A stretch of 49,249 bases of DNA from Cytobacillus luteolus (GTDB taxonomy: Bacteria; Bacillota; Bacilli; Bacillales; Bacillaceae_L). The stretch is taken from positions 1 through 49,249 of the forward strand of contig NZ_JAGGKM010000011.1 in the NCBI RefSeq assembly GCF_017873715.1, in the 5' to 3' direction. Every line of letters starts with the position of its first letter. Position 1 is the stretch's first letter. A model generated the notes under the pieces. That model was given only the letters and a program-made list of their open reading frames with translations, was not told where the DNA came from and searched no databases. Shown here one piece after another: positions 9,977-18,208 of this stretch. The position numbers were made by a program, and so were the translations under genes.

Positions 9977-10666
9977 ATGAAGTATCAAGTGGTTGTACCT
10001 GCAGCGGGGCAAGGAAAGAGAATGCAGGCGGGAAAAAACAAACAATTTATTGAATTAGTTGGTAAGCCAGTTATTATTCATACATTAATGGTTTTCGAAC
10101 AAGATGAAGATTGTGCTGGTGTTATTTTAGTAGTCAACGAAAACGAACGAGTGGTATTTGAAGAACTAGTATTGAAACACTCTATTCATAAAGTATCGTC
10201 AATTGTTTCGGGTGGCCTAGAACGCCAACATAGTGTATACAATGGATTACTAGCAGTAGATGGGGTAGAAATTGTTCTCGTTCACGATGGTGCAAGACCT
10301 TTCGTGAAACAACAACTCCTATCAAAATTAGTAAGTGCAGCTTCTGAATCAGGAGCAGCCATTGCTGGAGTTCCTGTTAAGGATACGATTAAAAAAGCCA
10401 CTAATGCTAATAAAGTTGTAGAAACGGTTGAGCGATCAAGCTTGTGGGCTGTCCAAACCCCACAGGCTTTTCGTGTTTCAATATTGAAACAAGCTCATGA
10501 AAAGGCAGTGGAAGACGACTTCCTCGGAACAGATGAAGCAAGTCTAGTTGAGAGGTTGGACCATGAGGTTATTATTGTAGAAAGCGACTATCAAAATATA
10601 AAACTAACCACTCCTGAAGATCTCGTTTTTGCAGAAGCAATTCTACAAAAGTGGAAAGGCATTTAG
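9977..10666 (+). CDS. ispD: 2-C-methyl-D-erythritol 4-phosphate cytidylyltransferase IspD
   Basis: IspD transfers CMP from CTP to MEP, giving CDP-ME in the MEP isoprenoid pathway. The protein begins with the nucleotide-binding loop VVVPAAGQGKRMQAGKNKQ. VHDGARPF (about 102-109) and AVQTPQAFR (about 158-166) are further family motifs. I place the start at the ATG at 9977 (MKYQVVVPAAG, 229 residues). It aligns with B. subtilis and has AAAGGA just upstream, whereas an in-frame ATG at 9956 has no Shine-Dalgarno and would add seven unsupported residues. ispF follows 20 nt later, so the two MEP-pathway genes form a pair. Confidence 0.96.
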   Translation: MKYQVVVPAAGQGKRMQAGKNKQFIELVGKPVIIHTLMVFEQDEDCAGVILVVNENERVVFEELVLKHSIHKVSSIVSGGLERQHSVYNGLLAVDGVEIVLVHDGARPFVKQQLLSKLVSAASESGAAIAGVPVKDTIKKATNANKVVETVERSSLWAVQTPQAFRVSILKQAHEKAVEDDFLGTDEASLVERLDHEVIIVESDYQNIKLTTPEDLVFAEAILQKWKGI

Positions 10667-10686
10667 GGTAAAAGGGGGATACACAA

Positions 10687-11166
10687 GTGATTCGAATAGG
10701 GCAAGGTTTTGACGTACATCAGCTTGTAGAGGGGAGACCACTTATTATGGGGGGAATAGAAATCCCATATGAAAAGGGCCTCTTAGGACATTCAGACGCA
10801 GATGTTTTATTACATACCATTGCAGATGCTTGTTTAGGAGCAATTGCCGCAGGAGACATTGGAAAGCACTTTCCTGACACAGATCCAAACTTTAAGGATG
10901 CAGACTCTGCAGTATTATTACAGCATGTTTGGAAACTTGTTAAAGCAGAAGGCTATACACTCGGAAACATAGACTGTACAATAATTGCACAAAAGCCAAA
11001 AATGGCACCACACATCGAACAAATGAGAGAAAGAATTGCCGAACTATTAGAATCAACCATCTCTCAAGTAAACGTAAAAGCAACCACCACAGAAAAACTA
11101 GGCTTCACCGGTAGAGCAGAAGGTATTGCTGCTCAGGCTACTGTGTTACTTGTAAGTAAGGATTAA
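10687..11166 (+). CDS. ispF: 2-C-methyl-D-erythritol 2,4-cyclodiphosphate synthase IspF
   Basis: IspF cyclises CDP-ME 2-phosphate to MEcPP with release of CMP, two steps after IspD. At 159 residues it has the family length. The zinc ligands are visible as GFDVHQL (Asp8 and His10) and the histidine of [11 protein letters not shown] (about 34-44). The C-terminal [17 protein letters not shown] (about 132-148) forms part of the CDP site. The start is GTG at 10687 behind AAAAGGGGGA. It is probably transcribed with ispD and followed by gltX. Confidence 0.97.
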   Translation: MIRIGQGFDVHQLVEGRPLIMGGIEIPYEKGLLGHSDADVLLHTIADACLGAIAAGDIGKHFPDTDPNFKDADSAVLLQHVWKLVKAEGYTLGNIDCTIIAQKPKMAPHIEQMRERIAELLESTISQVNVKATTTEKLGFTGRAEGIAAQATVLLVSKD

Positions 11167-11197
11167 ATTTAACATAAGAAAAAACGGAGGATGTACC

Positions 11198-12655
11198 ATG
11201 ACAAACGAAATCAGAGTAAGATATGCACCAAGTCCAACGGGTCATTTACATATAGGTAACGCACGAACAGCACTATTTAACTATCTTTTCGCTAGAAACC
11301 AAAACGGCAAATTTATAATCCGTATAGAAGATACAGACCAAAAACGAAACATTGCAGGTGGAGAAGAAAGCCAATTAAAATACCTAAAATGGCTAGGAAT
11401 CAACTGGGACGAAAGTACAGATGTCGGCGGAGAGTTCGGGCCATACCGTCAATCAGAAAGAACAGACATTTATGCTAAGTATACTCAAGAGCTTTTAGAG
11501 AAAGGCTTAGCCTATAAATGCTACTGTACAGAAGAAGAAATTGAAAAAGAACGTGAAGAGCAAGTAGCAAAAGGAGAAATGCCTCGCTACTCAGGAAAGC
11601 ATCGTAACCTAACGAGTGAAGAGCAAGCTGCATTTGAAAGCGAAGGGAAACTTCCTAGTATACGCTTCCGCGTTCCTGAAGGGAAAATCTATGCATTCAA
11701 TGACATGGTTAAGGGTGAAATCTCCTTTGAATCAGATGGGATCGGTGATTTCGTCATTGTTAAAAAAGATGGAACACCAACCTACAACTATGCAGTTGCA
11801 GTTGATGATCACTTGATGCAAATTTCTCATGTTCTACGTGGAGAAGATCATATTTCAAATACACCAAAACAAATGATGATTTATGAAGCGATGGGCTGGG
11901 ATACTCCTGTTTTTGGACATATGACGTTGATTGTGAATGAAAGCAGGAAAAAGCTAAGCAAACGTGACGAGTCCATTATTCAATTTATTGAACAATATGA
12001 AGAGCTTGGTTATATCCCAGAAGCCTTGTTTAATTTTATCGCTTTATTAGGCTGGTCACCTGGTGGGGAAGAAGAAATCTTTACAAAAGAGAAATTTATT
12101 GAAATCTTTGACTCAAACCGTCTTTCAAAATCACCGGCTTTATTTGATACACAAAAACTTACATGGATGAATAATCAATATGTGAAACAAATTGATATCG
12201 AACGCTTAGTTGACTTATCTCTACCTCACTTGATTAAAGCAGGTCGATTGAACACAAACTTAAGTGAACAGGAAATGGATTGGGCAAAAGAGTTAATAGC
12301 ATTATTCCAAGAGAAGATGAGTTTTGGAGCTCAAATCGTTGAATTAACAGAACTATTCTTTACTGAGGATGTTTCCTTTGAAGAAGAGGCCATAGAAGTA
12401 TTAAAAGAAGAGCAAGTCCCTGCCGTTCTTACTGCCTTTTTAGATGAAGTAAAAGCCCTATCTACGTTTGGAGCAGAAGAAATAAAAGCAGCGATGAAAA
12501 ATGTGCAAAAAGCGACTGGATTTAAGGGAAAGCAACTGTTTATGCCAATAAGGGTTGCAACAACAGGACAGACACATGGCCCTGATTTACCAAAAGCAAT
12601 TCACTTACTAGGTAAGGACAAAATAATTGCAAGACTATCAAAACAAATTAGTTAA
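11198..12655 (+). CDS. gltX: Glutamyl-tRNA synthetase
   Basis: GltX charges tRNA-Glu. In Bacillus the non-discriminating enzyme also mischarges tRNA-Gln for later transamidation by GatCAB. The 485-residue class I synthetase shows the HIGH-type motif in [18 protein letters not shown] (about 9-26) and the KMSKS-type motif as [10 protein letters not shown] (about 251-260). CYCTEEE (about 109-115) lies in the segment that may bind zinc. The C-terminal all-helical anticodon-binding domain is complete. The ATG has CGGAGGA about 8 nt upstream. The stop codon overlaps the -35 of the following cys promoter. Confidence 0.98.
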   Translation: MTNEIRVRYAPSPTGHLHIGNARTALFNYLFARNQNGKFIIRIEDTDQKRNIAGGEESQLKYLKWLGINWDESTDVGGEFGPYRQSERTDIYAKYTQELLEKGLAYKCYCTEEEIEKEREEQVAKGEMPRYSGKHRNLTSEEQAAFESEGKLPSIRFRVPEGKIYAFNDMVKGEISFESDGIGDFVIVKKDGTPTYNYAVAVDDHLMQISHVLRGEDHISNTPKQMMIYEAMGWDTPVFGHMTLIVNESRKKLSKRDESIIQFIEQYEELGYIPEALFNFIALLGWSPGGEEEIFTKEKFIEIFDSNRLSKSPALFDTQKLTWMNNQYVKQIDIERLVDLSLPHLIKAGRLNTNLSEQEMDWAKELIALFQEKMSFGAQIVELTELFFTEDVSFEEEAIEVLKEEQVPAVLTAFLDEVKALSTFGAEEIKAAMKNVQKATGFKGKQLFMPIRVATTGQTHGPDLPKAIHLLGKDKIIARLSKQIS

Positions 12656-12680
12656 CAATTACAGTATTTTGTAATATAGT
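12652..12680 (+). promoter_or_regulatory. predicted promoter of the cysE-cysS T-box transcript
   Basis: TTAACA (12652-12657, overlapping the gltX stop) and TATAGT (12675-12680) are 17 bp apart. Transcription would begin near 12687, just before the T-box leader, which makes cysES an independently controlled unit. Confidence 0.75.
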
Positions 12681-12686
12681 AAGAGT

Positions 12687-12974
12687 ACATCTTTAAAATG
12701 CAATACGCAAAAGTGTTGATGAGGAGAGTAAAAAAGCATTTTCTTTTCAGAGAGAACCATCACCGGCTGAAAGTGGTTTACGTAAGATGTTTTTTGAAAT
12801 GCACCTCTGAGCCTCTTATCAAAAGCTCGGCAATGTATGCACGAAGTCAGTAGATAAGAGCGGATACCATCCGTTATTTGGTTAGAGTTGAGGCAATCGC
12901 ATTTGTTGCCTAAACAGAGTGGAACCGCGCCTACAAAGCGTCTCTGTGTTTATTTAACACAGAGACGCTTTTTT
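12687..12974 (+). promoter_or_regulatory. T-box riboswitch, Cys (UGC) specifier
   Basis: The leader contains the near-invariant T-box sequence TGGAACCGCG (12920-12929), followed by an intrinsic terminator. Upstream lie an AGTA-like segment (GAGAGTAA near 12723) and Stem I elements. On the 3' side of Stem I is GAAATGCACC, in which TGC (12800-12802) followed by a purine fits a cysteine specifier codon. Uncharged tRNA-Cys is expected to pair with the specifier and with the T-box bulge and stabilise the antiterminator, switching on cysE-cysS when cysteinyl-tRNA is low. A T-box at this locus is known in B. subtilis. The exact stem boundaries were not modelled. Confidence 0.93.
12938..12974 (+). 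terminator. T-box regulated terminator
   Basis: A perfect 13-bp stem (GCGTCTCTGTGTT at 12938-12950 with its complement at 12956-12968), a TATTT loop and six T residues. It lies 8 nt after the T-box sequence and is the alternative to the antiterminator. Confidence 0.95.
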
Positions 12975-13011
12975 ATTTTGGAAGAGAGAGAATGTGAACG
13001 GAGGGACAATA

Positions 13012-13680
13012 ATGTTCAAAGCATTAAAAGAAGACATCGATGTTGTATTTGAACAAGATCCAGCGGCAAGATCTTATTTTGAGGTTATTTTAACATACTC
13101 TGGACTACATGCGATATGGTCCCATCGACTTGCCCATAAGCTATATAAAAATAAGTTTTTCTTTTTAGCTCGTTTGATTTCGCAAATTAGCAGATTCTTC
13201 ACAGGTATAGAGATTCACCCAGGTGCACAAATAGGAAGACGTTTTTTTATAGACCATGGTATGGGTGTTGTAATTGGGGAAACCTGTGAAATAGGAGATA
13301 ATGTTACCGTGTTCCAGGGGGTCACCTTAGGGGGGACTGGAAAAGAAAAAGGTAAGCGTCACCCAACCATTAAGGATAATGCTCTTATTGCTACAGGTGC
13401 TAAGGTACTTGGCTCCATTACGATTGGAGAAAACTCTAAAGTTGGAGCGGGTTCCGTTGTTTTGCATGATGTACCAGCTAACTCAACGGTAGTTGGAATC
13501 CCTGGTAGGGTAGTTATAAAGAATGGAATGAAGGTTAAAAAGGATCTAAATCACAGTGATCTTCCAGATCCAGTTGCAGATCGTTTGAAAGAACTTGAAG
13601 ATAGAATTTTTGATTTACAAGAAGAGTTAGCAAGAGTCCAAAAAGAGAGGAAGCATAAGTATGACAATTCAAATCTATAA
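13012..13680 (+). CDS. cysE: Serine O-acetyltransferase
   Basis: CysE acetylates serine with acetyl-CoA to O-acetylserine, the committed step of cysteine synthesis. An N-terminal helical domain ([10 protein letters not shown], residues 12-21) is followed by the left-handed beta-helix with hexapeptide repeats: [32 protein letters not shown] and [21 protein letters not shown]. The catalytic histidine is in FIDHGMG. I take the ATG at 13012 (222 residues), with GGAGGG at 13000-13005, over an in-frame GTG at 12994 that lies before this Shine-Dalgarno. The gene is controlled by the T-box upstream and overlaps cysS by 20 nt, so cysteine synthesis and its use for tRNA charging share one signal. Confidence 0.96.
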   Translation: MFKALKEDIDVVFEQDPAARSYFEVILTYSGLHAIWSHRLAHKLYKNKFFFLARLISQISRFFTGIEIHPGAQIGRRFFIDHGMGVVIGETCEIGDNVTVFQGVTLGGTGKEKGKRHPTIKDNALIATGAKVLGSITIGENSKVGAGSVVLHDVPANSTVVGIPGRVVIKNGMKVKKDLNHSDLPDPVADRLKELEDRIFDLQEELARVQKERKHKYDNSNL

Positions 13681-15058
13681 TACGTTATCTAGGCGAAAGG
13701 AAGTTTTTCGTCCAATTGAAGAAAATAAAGTTAAAATGTATGTATGTGGTCCTACAGTCTATAACTATATTCATATAGGAAATGCAAGACCAGCAATTGT
13801 TTTTGATACTGTTCGAAAATACTTTGAATTCCGTGGATATGAAGTGAATTTCGTTTCAAACTTTACAGATGTAGATGACAAACTAATTAAAGCTGCCAAT
13901 GAACTAGGTGTAGATGTACCAACAGTAGCACAGCGATTTATTGATGCCTATCATGAAGATGTATCGGCTCTTGGTTGCTCTCGAGCAGATGTTCATCCTA
14001 GGGTAACAGAAAGTATTGATATTATTATTGAGTTTATCGAAACCTTGATTGAAAAAGACTATGCTTATGAATCGGGTGGAGATGTTTACTATAAAACGAG
14101 ATCCTTTGAGGGGTACGGTAAGCTGTCACATCAATCAATTGATGAGCTACGTTCAGGAGCAAGAATTGAAGTTGGCGAGAAAAAACAAGATGCACTAGAT
14201 TTTGTTCTGTGGAAAGCAGCTAAAGAGGGAGAGATATACTGGGATAGCCCTTGGGGGAAAGGAAGACCTGGCTGGCATATTGAATGTTCGGCAATGGCAA
14301 AGAAGTTCTTAGGCGAAACAATTGATATTCATGCTGGCGGCCAAGACCTTTCGTTTCCTCATCATGAAAATGAAATAGCCCAGTCAGAAGCTCTTACTGG
14401 CCAAACTTTTGCAAACTACTGGATGCACAATGGTTATATTAATATTGACAATGAAAAGATGTCTAAGTCGTTAGGGAACTTTGTATTGGTACATGATATT
14501 ATCAAGCATTACGACCCACAATTAATTCGATTTTTTATGCTGTCAGTCCATTACCGTCATCCAATTAATTATAGCGAAGAGCTCCTTAATCAAACGAAAA
14601 ATGGTTTAGATAGACTACGCACTTCCTTTGCAAACCTAAATCATCGATTACAGAGCAGTACGAACCTGACTTCAACTAATGAGGAATGGTTAGCGAAAAT
14701 TGCTTCTTTTAGAAAAGATTTTATTGAAGCAATGGATGATGATTTTAACACTGCCAATGCTATATCAGTTCTATTTGAGCTATCGAAACAAGCAAACTAT
14801 TATCTTCAAGAGAGAAATACAGCAGAGGTTGTCATTAAGGCATTCTTAAAAGAATTCGAAACACTTTTTGGGGTATTAGGTTTAACATTAGCAGAGGATC
14901 AATTACTCGATGAGGAAATTGAAGCACTTATTGAAAAGAGAATTCAAGCCAGAAAAAATCGCGATTTTGCATTGTCTGATCAAATTCGTGATGAATTAAA
15001 GGCAAAGAATATCATTCTTGAAGATACTCCTCAAGGGACTCGATGGAAAAGAGGATAA
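13661..15058 (+). CDS. cysS: Cysteinyl-tRNA synthetase
   Basis: CysS attaches cysteine to tRNA-Cys. The 465-residue class I enzyme has [20 protein letters not shown] (about 29-48; the Cys is a zinc ligand and HIGN is the HIGH motif). Zinc-site residues lie in WHIECSAMA (about 205-213) and [13 protein letters not shown] (about 233-245). The KMSKS loop is EKMSKSLGN (about 265-273). The C-terminal DALR/anticodon region is intact ([16 protein letters not shown]). The ATG at 13661 lies inside cysE, with AGAGAGGA upstream, which suggests translational coupling. The T-box leader controls it together with cysE. Confidence 0.98.
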   Translation: MTIQIYNTLSRRKEVFRPIEENKVKMYVCGPTVYNYIHIGNARPAIVFDTVRKYFEFRGYEVNFVSNFTDVDDKLIKAANELGVDVPTVAQRFIDAYHEDVSALGCSRADVHPRVTESIDIIIEFIETLIEKDYAYESGGDVYYKTRSFEGYGKLSHQSIDELRSGARIEVGEKKQDALDFVLWKAAKEGEIYWDSPWGKGRPGWHIECSAMAKKFLGETIDIHAGGQDLSFPHHENEIAQSEALTGQTFANYWMHNGYINIDNEKMSKSLGNFVLVHDIIKHYDPQLIRFFMLSVHYRHPINYSEELLNQTKNGLDRLRTSFANLNHRLQSSTNLTSTNEEWLAKIASFRKDFIEAMDDDFNTANAISVLFELSKQANYYLQERNTAEVVIKAFLKEFETLFGVLGLTLAEDQLLDEEIEALIEKRIQARKNRDFALSDQIRDELKAKNIILEDTPQGTRWKRG

Positions 15059-15063
15059 TACCA

Positions 15064-15465
15064 ATGTCAACAGAACAAAGGCTGGATGTTCTTCAAATTA
15101 ACAGTTTAGCATTAGCATATATGGGTGATGCTGTGTACGATACACACATAAGGCATCACCTACTCCTTAAAGGAGCTGTTAAACCGAATCAGCTACATAA
15201 CAAAGCGAAAAACTATGTGTCGGCTAAAGCTCAAGCAAGAGTACTTCATGCTCTTGCAGAAGAAAGCTTTTTTACAGAAGAAGAACAAGGTGTCATACGC
15301 AGAGGAAGAAATGCAAAATCAGGGACTGTCCCTAAAAACACAGATGTACAAACCTACAGATATAGTACAGCATTCGAAGCACTAATTGGCTTCCATTTTC
15401 TTCGAAAAAACGAAGAACGAGTGCTCGAAATTATAACTAAGGCAATATCGATTATTGAACAGTAA
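15064..15465 (+). CDS. mrnC: Mini-ribonuclease III (MrnC)
   Basis: MrnC is a dsRNA-binding-domain-free RNase III that processes 23S rRNA precursor in Bacillus. Starting at 15064 it has 133 residues. [20 protein letters not shown] (about 10-29) holds the catalytic Asp of the RNase III signature, and [13 protein letters not shown] (about 101-113) holds the catalytic Glu. The conserved [14 protein letters not shown] (about 79-92) is typical of Mini-III. I choose 15064 (MSTEQ) because GAGG lies at a 9-nt spacing. An in-frame ATG at 15043 inside cysS would add seven residues and lacks a Shine-Dalgarno. rlmB follows. Confidence 0.93.
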   Translation: MSTEQRLDVLQINSLALAYMGDAVYDTHIRHHLLLKGAVKPNQLHNKAKNYVSAKAQARVLHALAEESFFTEEEQGVIRRGRNAKSGTVPKNTDVQTYRYSTAFEALIGFHFLRKNEERVLEIITKAISIIEQ

Positions 15466-15516
15466 AAAGCTTATAACTATATATACGTAACAAGATAAAT
15501 GAAAGGAGGAAAAAAT

Positions 15517-16260
15517 ATGTCTAGTGAATTTATCATCGGAAAAAATCCGGTAGTGGAAGCACTTAAAAGTGAAAGAGAAATTAATAAAATTTGGATAGCA
15601 GAAGGCTCTCAGAAAGGGCAGATGACCCAAGTTGTCGGGATGGCAAAAGAAAAAGGAATCCTAGTTCAGTTTGTTCCCAAAAAGAAGATAGACCAAATGG
15701 TAGAAGGTAACCATCAGGGAGTTGTTGCTTCTGTTGCCGCCTATAAATATGCTGAATTAGAAGACCTATTTAATAGTGCAAAAACAAGAGGTGAGGACCC
15801 ATTTTTTCTTTTGCTAGATGAACTCGAAGATCCACATAATCTAGGGTCCATTATGAGAACAGCAGATGCAGTAGGAGCACATGGAATTATTATTCCCAAG
15901 AGAAGAGCAGTTGGGTTAACTGCAACTGTAGCTAAGGCATCTACTGGTGCAATTGAGCATATCCCAGTCGTTCGTATCACGAATATGGCTCAGACAATCG
16001 AAGAGTTAAAGACACGTGGTGTTTGGATTGTTGGTACAGACGCTAAAGGCAAAGATGATTATCGTAATATGGACGGTACAATGCCAATTGGCTTGGTTAT
16101 TGGTAGTGAAGGAAAGGGCATAGGCAGGCTTATTAGAGATAAATGTGACTTTTTAGTTAGACTTCCAATGGCAGGGAGTGTTACTTCCTTAAATGCATCA
16201 GTAGCAGCAAGTTTGTTAATGTATGAGGTTTATCGTAAGCGTAATCCTCTAGGGAGCTAA
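15517..16260 (+). CDS. rlmB: 23S rRNA 2'-O-ribose methyltransferase RlmB (TrmH/SPOUT family)
   Basis: RlmB-type enzymes methylate a 23S rRNA ribose (Gm2251 in E. coli numbering) using SAM. The 247-residue protein has an N-terminal substrate-binding domain (FIIGKNPVVEALKS) and a knotted SPOUT domain with its three motifs: LEDPHNLGSIMRTADAVGAH (about 105-124), LVIGSEGKGIGRLIRDKCD (about 193-211) and LPMAGSVTSLNASVAASLL (about 214-232). I start at 15517 because the Shine-Dalgarno AAAGGAGG (15501-15508) lies between this ATG and an in-frame ATG at 15499. It lies between mrnC and rae1 in a small RNA-processing cluster. Target specificity is inferred from the family. Confidence 0.95.
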   Translation: MSSEFIIGKNPVVEALKSEREINKIWIAEGSQKGQMTQVVGMAKEKGILVQFVPKKKIDQMVEGNHQGVVASVAAYKYAELEDLFNSAKTRGEDPFFLLLDELEDPHNLGSIMRTADAVGAHGIIIPKRRAVGLTATVAKASTGAIEHIPVVRITNMAQTIEELKTRGVWIVGTDAKGKDDYRNMDGTMPIGLVIGSEGKGIGRLIRDKCDFLVRLPMAGSVTSLNASVAASLLMYEVYRKRNPLGS

Positions 16261-16265
16261 TTAAT

Positions 16266-16775
16266 ATGGATATCCTGATTGTTGATGGATATAACATCAT
16301 TGGCGCTTGGCCTTCTTTAAGAGAGTTAAAATCGAAGGACCTTTCTTCAGCTCGGGATTTGCTAATTGAAAAAATGGCAGAATATCAAGCGTACACAGGA
16401 TATAGAGTGATTATTGTTTTTGACGCACACCTTGTGAAAGGAATCGAAAAGAAAAATCATAAACACAAGGTTGAGGTAATATTTACCAAAGGTAATGAGA
16501 CTGCAGACGAACATATCGAGAAATTAGCTAAGCAATTAAATAATATAAAAACGCAAATTCATGTAGCGACTTCTGATTATACTGAACAATGGGCGATCTT
16601 TGGACAAGGAGCACTAAGGAAATCAGCACGAGAACTCCTAAATGAAATGGGTTCGGTTGAAAAGAGGATAGAAAATAAAGTCAAAAAAACAGTAGAGAAA
16701 AAGCCAGCTTCTAAGATTCAATTATCAAATGAAGTTGCAGAAATTTTCGAAAAATGGCGAAGAGGGCAACAATGA
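16266..16775 (+). CDS. rae1: Ribosome-associated endoribonuclease Rae1 (YacP, NYN domain)
   Basis: Rae1 cleaves certain mRNAs in a translation-dependent way at the ribosomal A site in B. subtilis. The 169-residue protein is a single NYN/PIN-like domain. It starts with MDILIVDGYNIIGAW, containing the first metal-binding Asp, with VIIVFDAHLVKG (about 48-59) and TKGNETADEHIEKLA (about 76-90) supplying further acidic residues. The C-terminal tail is basic (VEKRIENKVKKTVEKKPASK), fitting ribosome or RNA contact. It starts 5 nt after rlmB and ends 4 nt before the sigH -35. Family assignment is firm; mRNA targets in this organism are unknown. Confidence 0.92.
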   Translation: MDILIVDGYNIIGAWPSLRELKSKDLSSARDLLIEKMAEYQAYTGYRVIIVFDAHLVKGIEKKNHKHKVEVIFTKGNETADEHIEKLAKQLNNIKTQIHVATSDYTEQWAIFGQGALRKSARELLNEMGSVEKRIENKVKKTVEKKPASKIQLSNEVAEIFEKWRRGQQ

Positions 16776-16779
16776 CCGG

Positions 16780-16809
16780 TTGACGCTGTTTTATTTTGTC
16801 CTGTATAAT
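16780..16809 (+). promoter_or_regulatory. predicted SigA promoter of sigH
   Basis: TTGACG (16780-16785) and a perfect TATAAT (16804-16809) are 18 bp apart, right after the rae1 stop. In B. subtilis the sigH promoter is repressed by AbrB; I cannot confirm an AbrB site by eye. Confidence 0.8.
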
Positions 16810-16890
16810 ATTTCTATCTAGGTAAAGTACAAACTAACTTTTCTAAGAGAATTTAGTATTTTACCATTATGTGCGTTCGGGGGGATCGGT

Positions 16891-17541
16891 ATGAGCTCAA
16901 GCTTCGATGTCAAAGACAACACTAAATACGGACTACTCGAGGATGAAGAAGTCATTGAATTAGTTCATATAGGTCAAAGTGATGCACTGGATTACTTAAT
17001 TAATAAATATCGTAATTTTGTTCGTGCAAAAGCAAGGTCTTATTTTCTAATTGGAGCGGACAGAGAAGATATTGTTCAGGAAGGTATGATTGGCCTTTAT
17101 AAGGCGATTCGTGATTATAAAGAGGACAAGCTATCTTCTTTTAAGGCCTTTGCAGAACTATGTATTACTCGTCAAATCATTACTGCAATTAAAACAGCCA
17201 CTCGACAAAAACATATTCCTCTTAATTCCTACGTATCTCTCGATAAGCCTATTTATGATGATGAATCGGACAGAACCTTAATGGATGTTATATCTGGTGC
17301 TAAAGTATTAGACCCAGAGGAATTGATTATTAATCAAGAGAAATTCGATGACATTGAAGTGAAAATGGCCGAGCTGCTAAGTGATTTAGAACGTAAGGTA
17401 TTAGCATTGTATCTCGATGGTAGATCATACCAGGAAATCTCTGAAGATCTTAATCGTCACGTCAAATCGATAGATAATGCACTTCAGCGGGTAAAAAGAA
17501 AGCTCGAACGTTATTTAGAAATTAGGGAGCTTACACTATAG
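16891..17541 (+). CDS. sigH: RNA polymerase sigma factor SigH (sigma-30)
   Basis: SigH directs early stationary-phase, sporulation and competence genes in Bacillus. The 216-residue protein has region 2 (LINKYRNFVRAKARSYFLIGADREDIVQEGMIG, about 37-69, including the core-binding and -10 recognition segments) and region 4 (LSDLERKVLALYLDGRSYQEISEDLNRHVKSIDNALQRV), split by a short linker. Length matches the family. The ATG is preceded by GGGGGGAT. It has its own promoter, and rpmG-secE-nusG follow as in B. subtilis. Confidence 0.97.
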   Translation: MSSSFDVKDNTKYGLLEDEEVIELVHIGQSDALDYLINKYRNFVRAKARSYFLIGADREDIVQEGMIGLYKAIRDYKEDKLSSFKAFAELCITRQIITAIKTATRQKHIPLNSYVSLDKPIYDDESDRTLMDVISGAKVLDPEELIINQEKFDDIEVKMAELLSDLERKVLALYLDGRSYQEISEDLNRHVKSIDNALQRVKRKLERYLEIRELTL

Positions 17542-17592
17542 TTTTAAATAAAAACATTTAGCTGTTTCATAGAGTGAAGGTTACATATGGTA

Positions 17593-17622
17593 TTGACATT
17601 AAAAACAAGCCTATGATAAAGT
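17593..17622 (+). promoter_or_regulatory. predicted promoter of rpmG-secE
   Basis: A consensus TTGACA (17593-17598) is followed 18 bp later by TAAAGT (17617-17622), preceded by an extended -10 TG at 17614-17615. GATAAA at 17615-17620 with a 16-bp spacer is an alternative -10. Confidence 0.6.
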
Positions 17623-17716
17623 TTTAAAGATGAAATAATTTGTAAGTTTTTTGTCAAGTCAGACGTATTAACATTTTTAACAATCGCCTACGTGGTCTTT
17701 GAAATGGGGTGCTACG

Positions 17717-17866
17717 ATGCGGAAAAAAGTAGTTTTGGCATGTGTAGTCTGTGGAAGTCGTAATTATACGACGATGAAAAATGGAAAAGACGTAGCGGAA
17801 CGCCTTGAAATAAATAAATTTTGTAAAACTTGCAATGCTCATACAGCTCACCGAGAAACTAAGTGA
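17717..17866 (+). CDS. rpmG: 50S ribosomal protein L33, zinc-binding form
   Basis: This 49-codon gene begins [17 protein letters not shown] and ends [10 protein letters not shown], close to B. subtilis RpmGB, which has the same length. Two CxxC pairs (Cys9/Cys12 and Cys36/Cys39) form the zinc ribbon, so this is the C+ paralogue that other Bacillus genomes replace with a Cys-free form under zinc limitation. The Shine-Dalgarno is weak (GGGGT at 17706-17710). It lies between sigH and secE, its standard place. Confidence 0.95.
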   Translation: MRKKVVLACVVCGSRNYTTMKNGKDVAERLEINKFCKTCNAHTAHRETK

Positions 17867-17910
17867 GGCTCTACATGAGAATTGTTTCAAAATTGCTGGA
17901 GGTAACTTGA

Positions 17911-18093
17911 ATGAAGCGTTTAACTAAGTTTTTACGTGATGTAGTTCGCGAAATGAAAAAAGTAAGTTGGCCAAAGCGCAAAGAATTAACACGTTATACG
18001 ATTATCGTGTTATCTACGGTTATTTTCGTTTCTGTGTTCTTTGCTGTGATTGATTTAGGAATTTCAGAAATTATTCGTTTTGTGATTGAATAA
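17911..18093 (+). CDS. secE: Preprotein translocase subunit SecE
   Basis: SecE is the single-spanning clamp subunit of the SecYEG channel. The 60-residue Gram-positive form has the cytoplasmic amphipathic helix (FLRDVVREMKKVSWPKRKEL, residues 7-26, with the conserved KKVSWPKR) and one transmembrane helix (YTIIVLSTVIFVSVFFAVIDLGISEII, about 29-55). The Shine-Dalgarno is TGGAGGT. It is followed by a predicted nusG promoter that overlaps its stop codon region. Confidence 0.97.
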   Translation: MKRLTKFLRDVVREMKKVSWPKRKELTRYTIIVLSTVIFVSVFFAVIDLGISEIIRFVIE

Positions 18094-18116
18094 GTATACT
18101 ATTCTCATGGTATAAT
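18086..18116 (+). promoter_or_regulatory. predicted extended -10 promoter of nusG
   Basis: TATAAT (18111-18116) is preceded by TGG, giving a full extended -10 element TGnTATAAT. A weaker -35, TTGAAT (18086-18091), lies 19 bp upstream inside the secE 3' end. Transcription should start near 18123, 15 nt before the terminator-like hairpin. Confidence 0.65.
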
Positions 18117-18137
18117 GATGGATAATACAGGAAGTCG

Positions 18138-18163
18138 AAAAAAGCCCGGTGACGGGTTTTTTT
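18138..18163 (+). terminator. terminator-like hairpin between secE and nusG
   Basis: A-rich and T-rich flanks extend a CCCG/CGGG core around a GTGA loop. The stem is 11 bp (18138-18148 with 18153-18163, one G-U), ending in seven T residues. It could end secE transcription or act as an attenuator for RNA started at the nusG promoter. Confidence 0.7.
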
Positions 18164-18179
18164 AATTGAAACTTTTTAG

Positions 18180-18201
18180 GGAGGGAAGGACATAGCGTCC
18201 T
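18180..18201 (+). promoter_or_regulatory. nusG ribosome binding site with intervening hairpin
   Basis: GGAGG (18180-18184) lies 24 nt from the nusG ATG, too far for normal initiation. Between them a 5-bp hairpin (AGGAC at 18187-18191, ATAGC loop, GTCCT at 18197-18201) removes 15 nt and leaves an effective spacing of 9 nt. Confidence 0.6.
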
Positions 18202-18208
18202 AACATGA

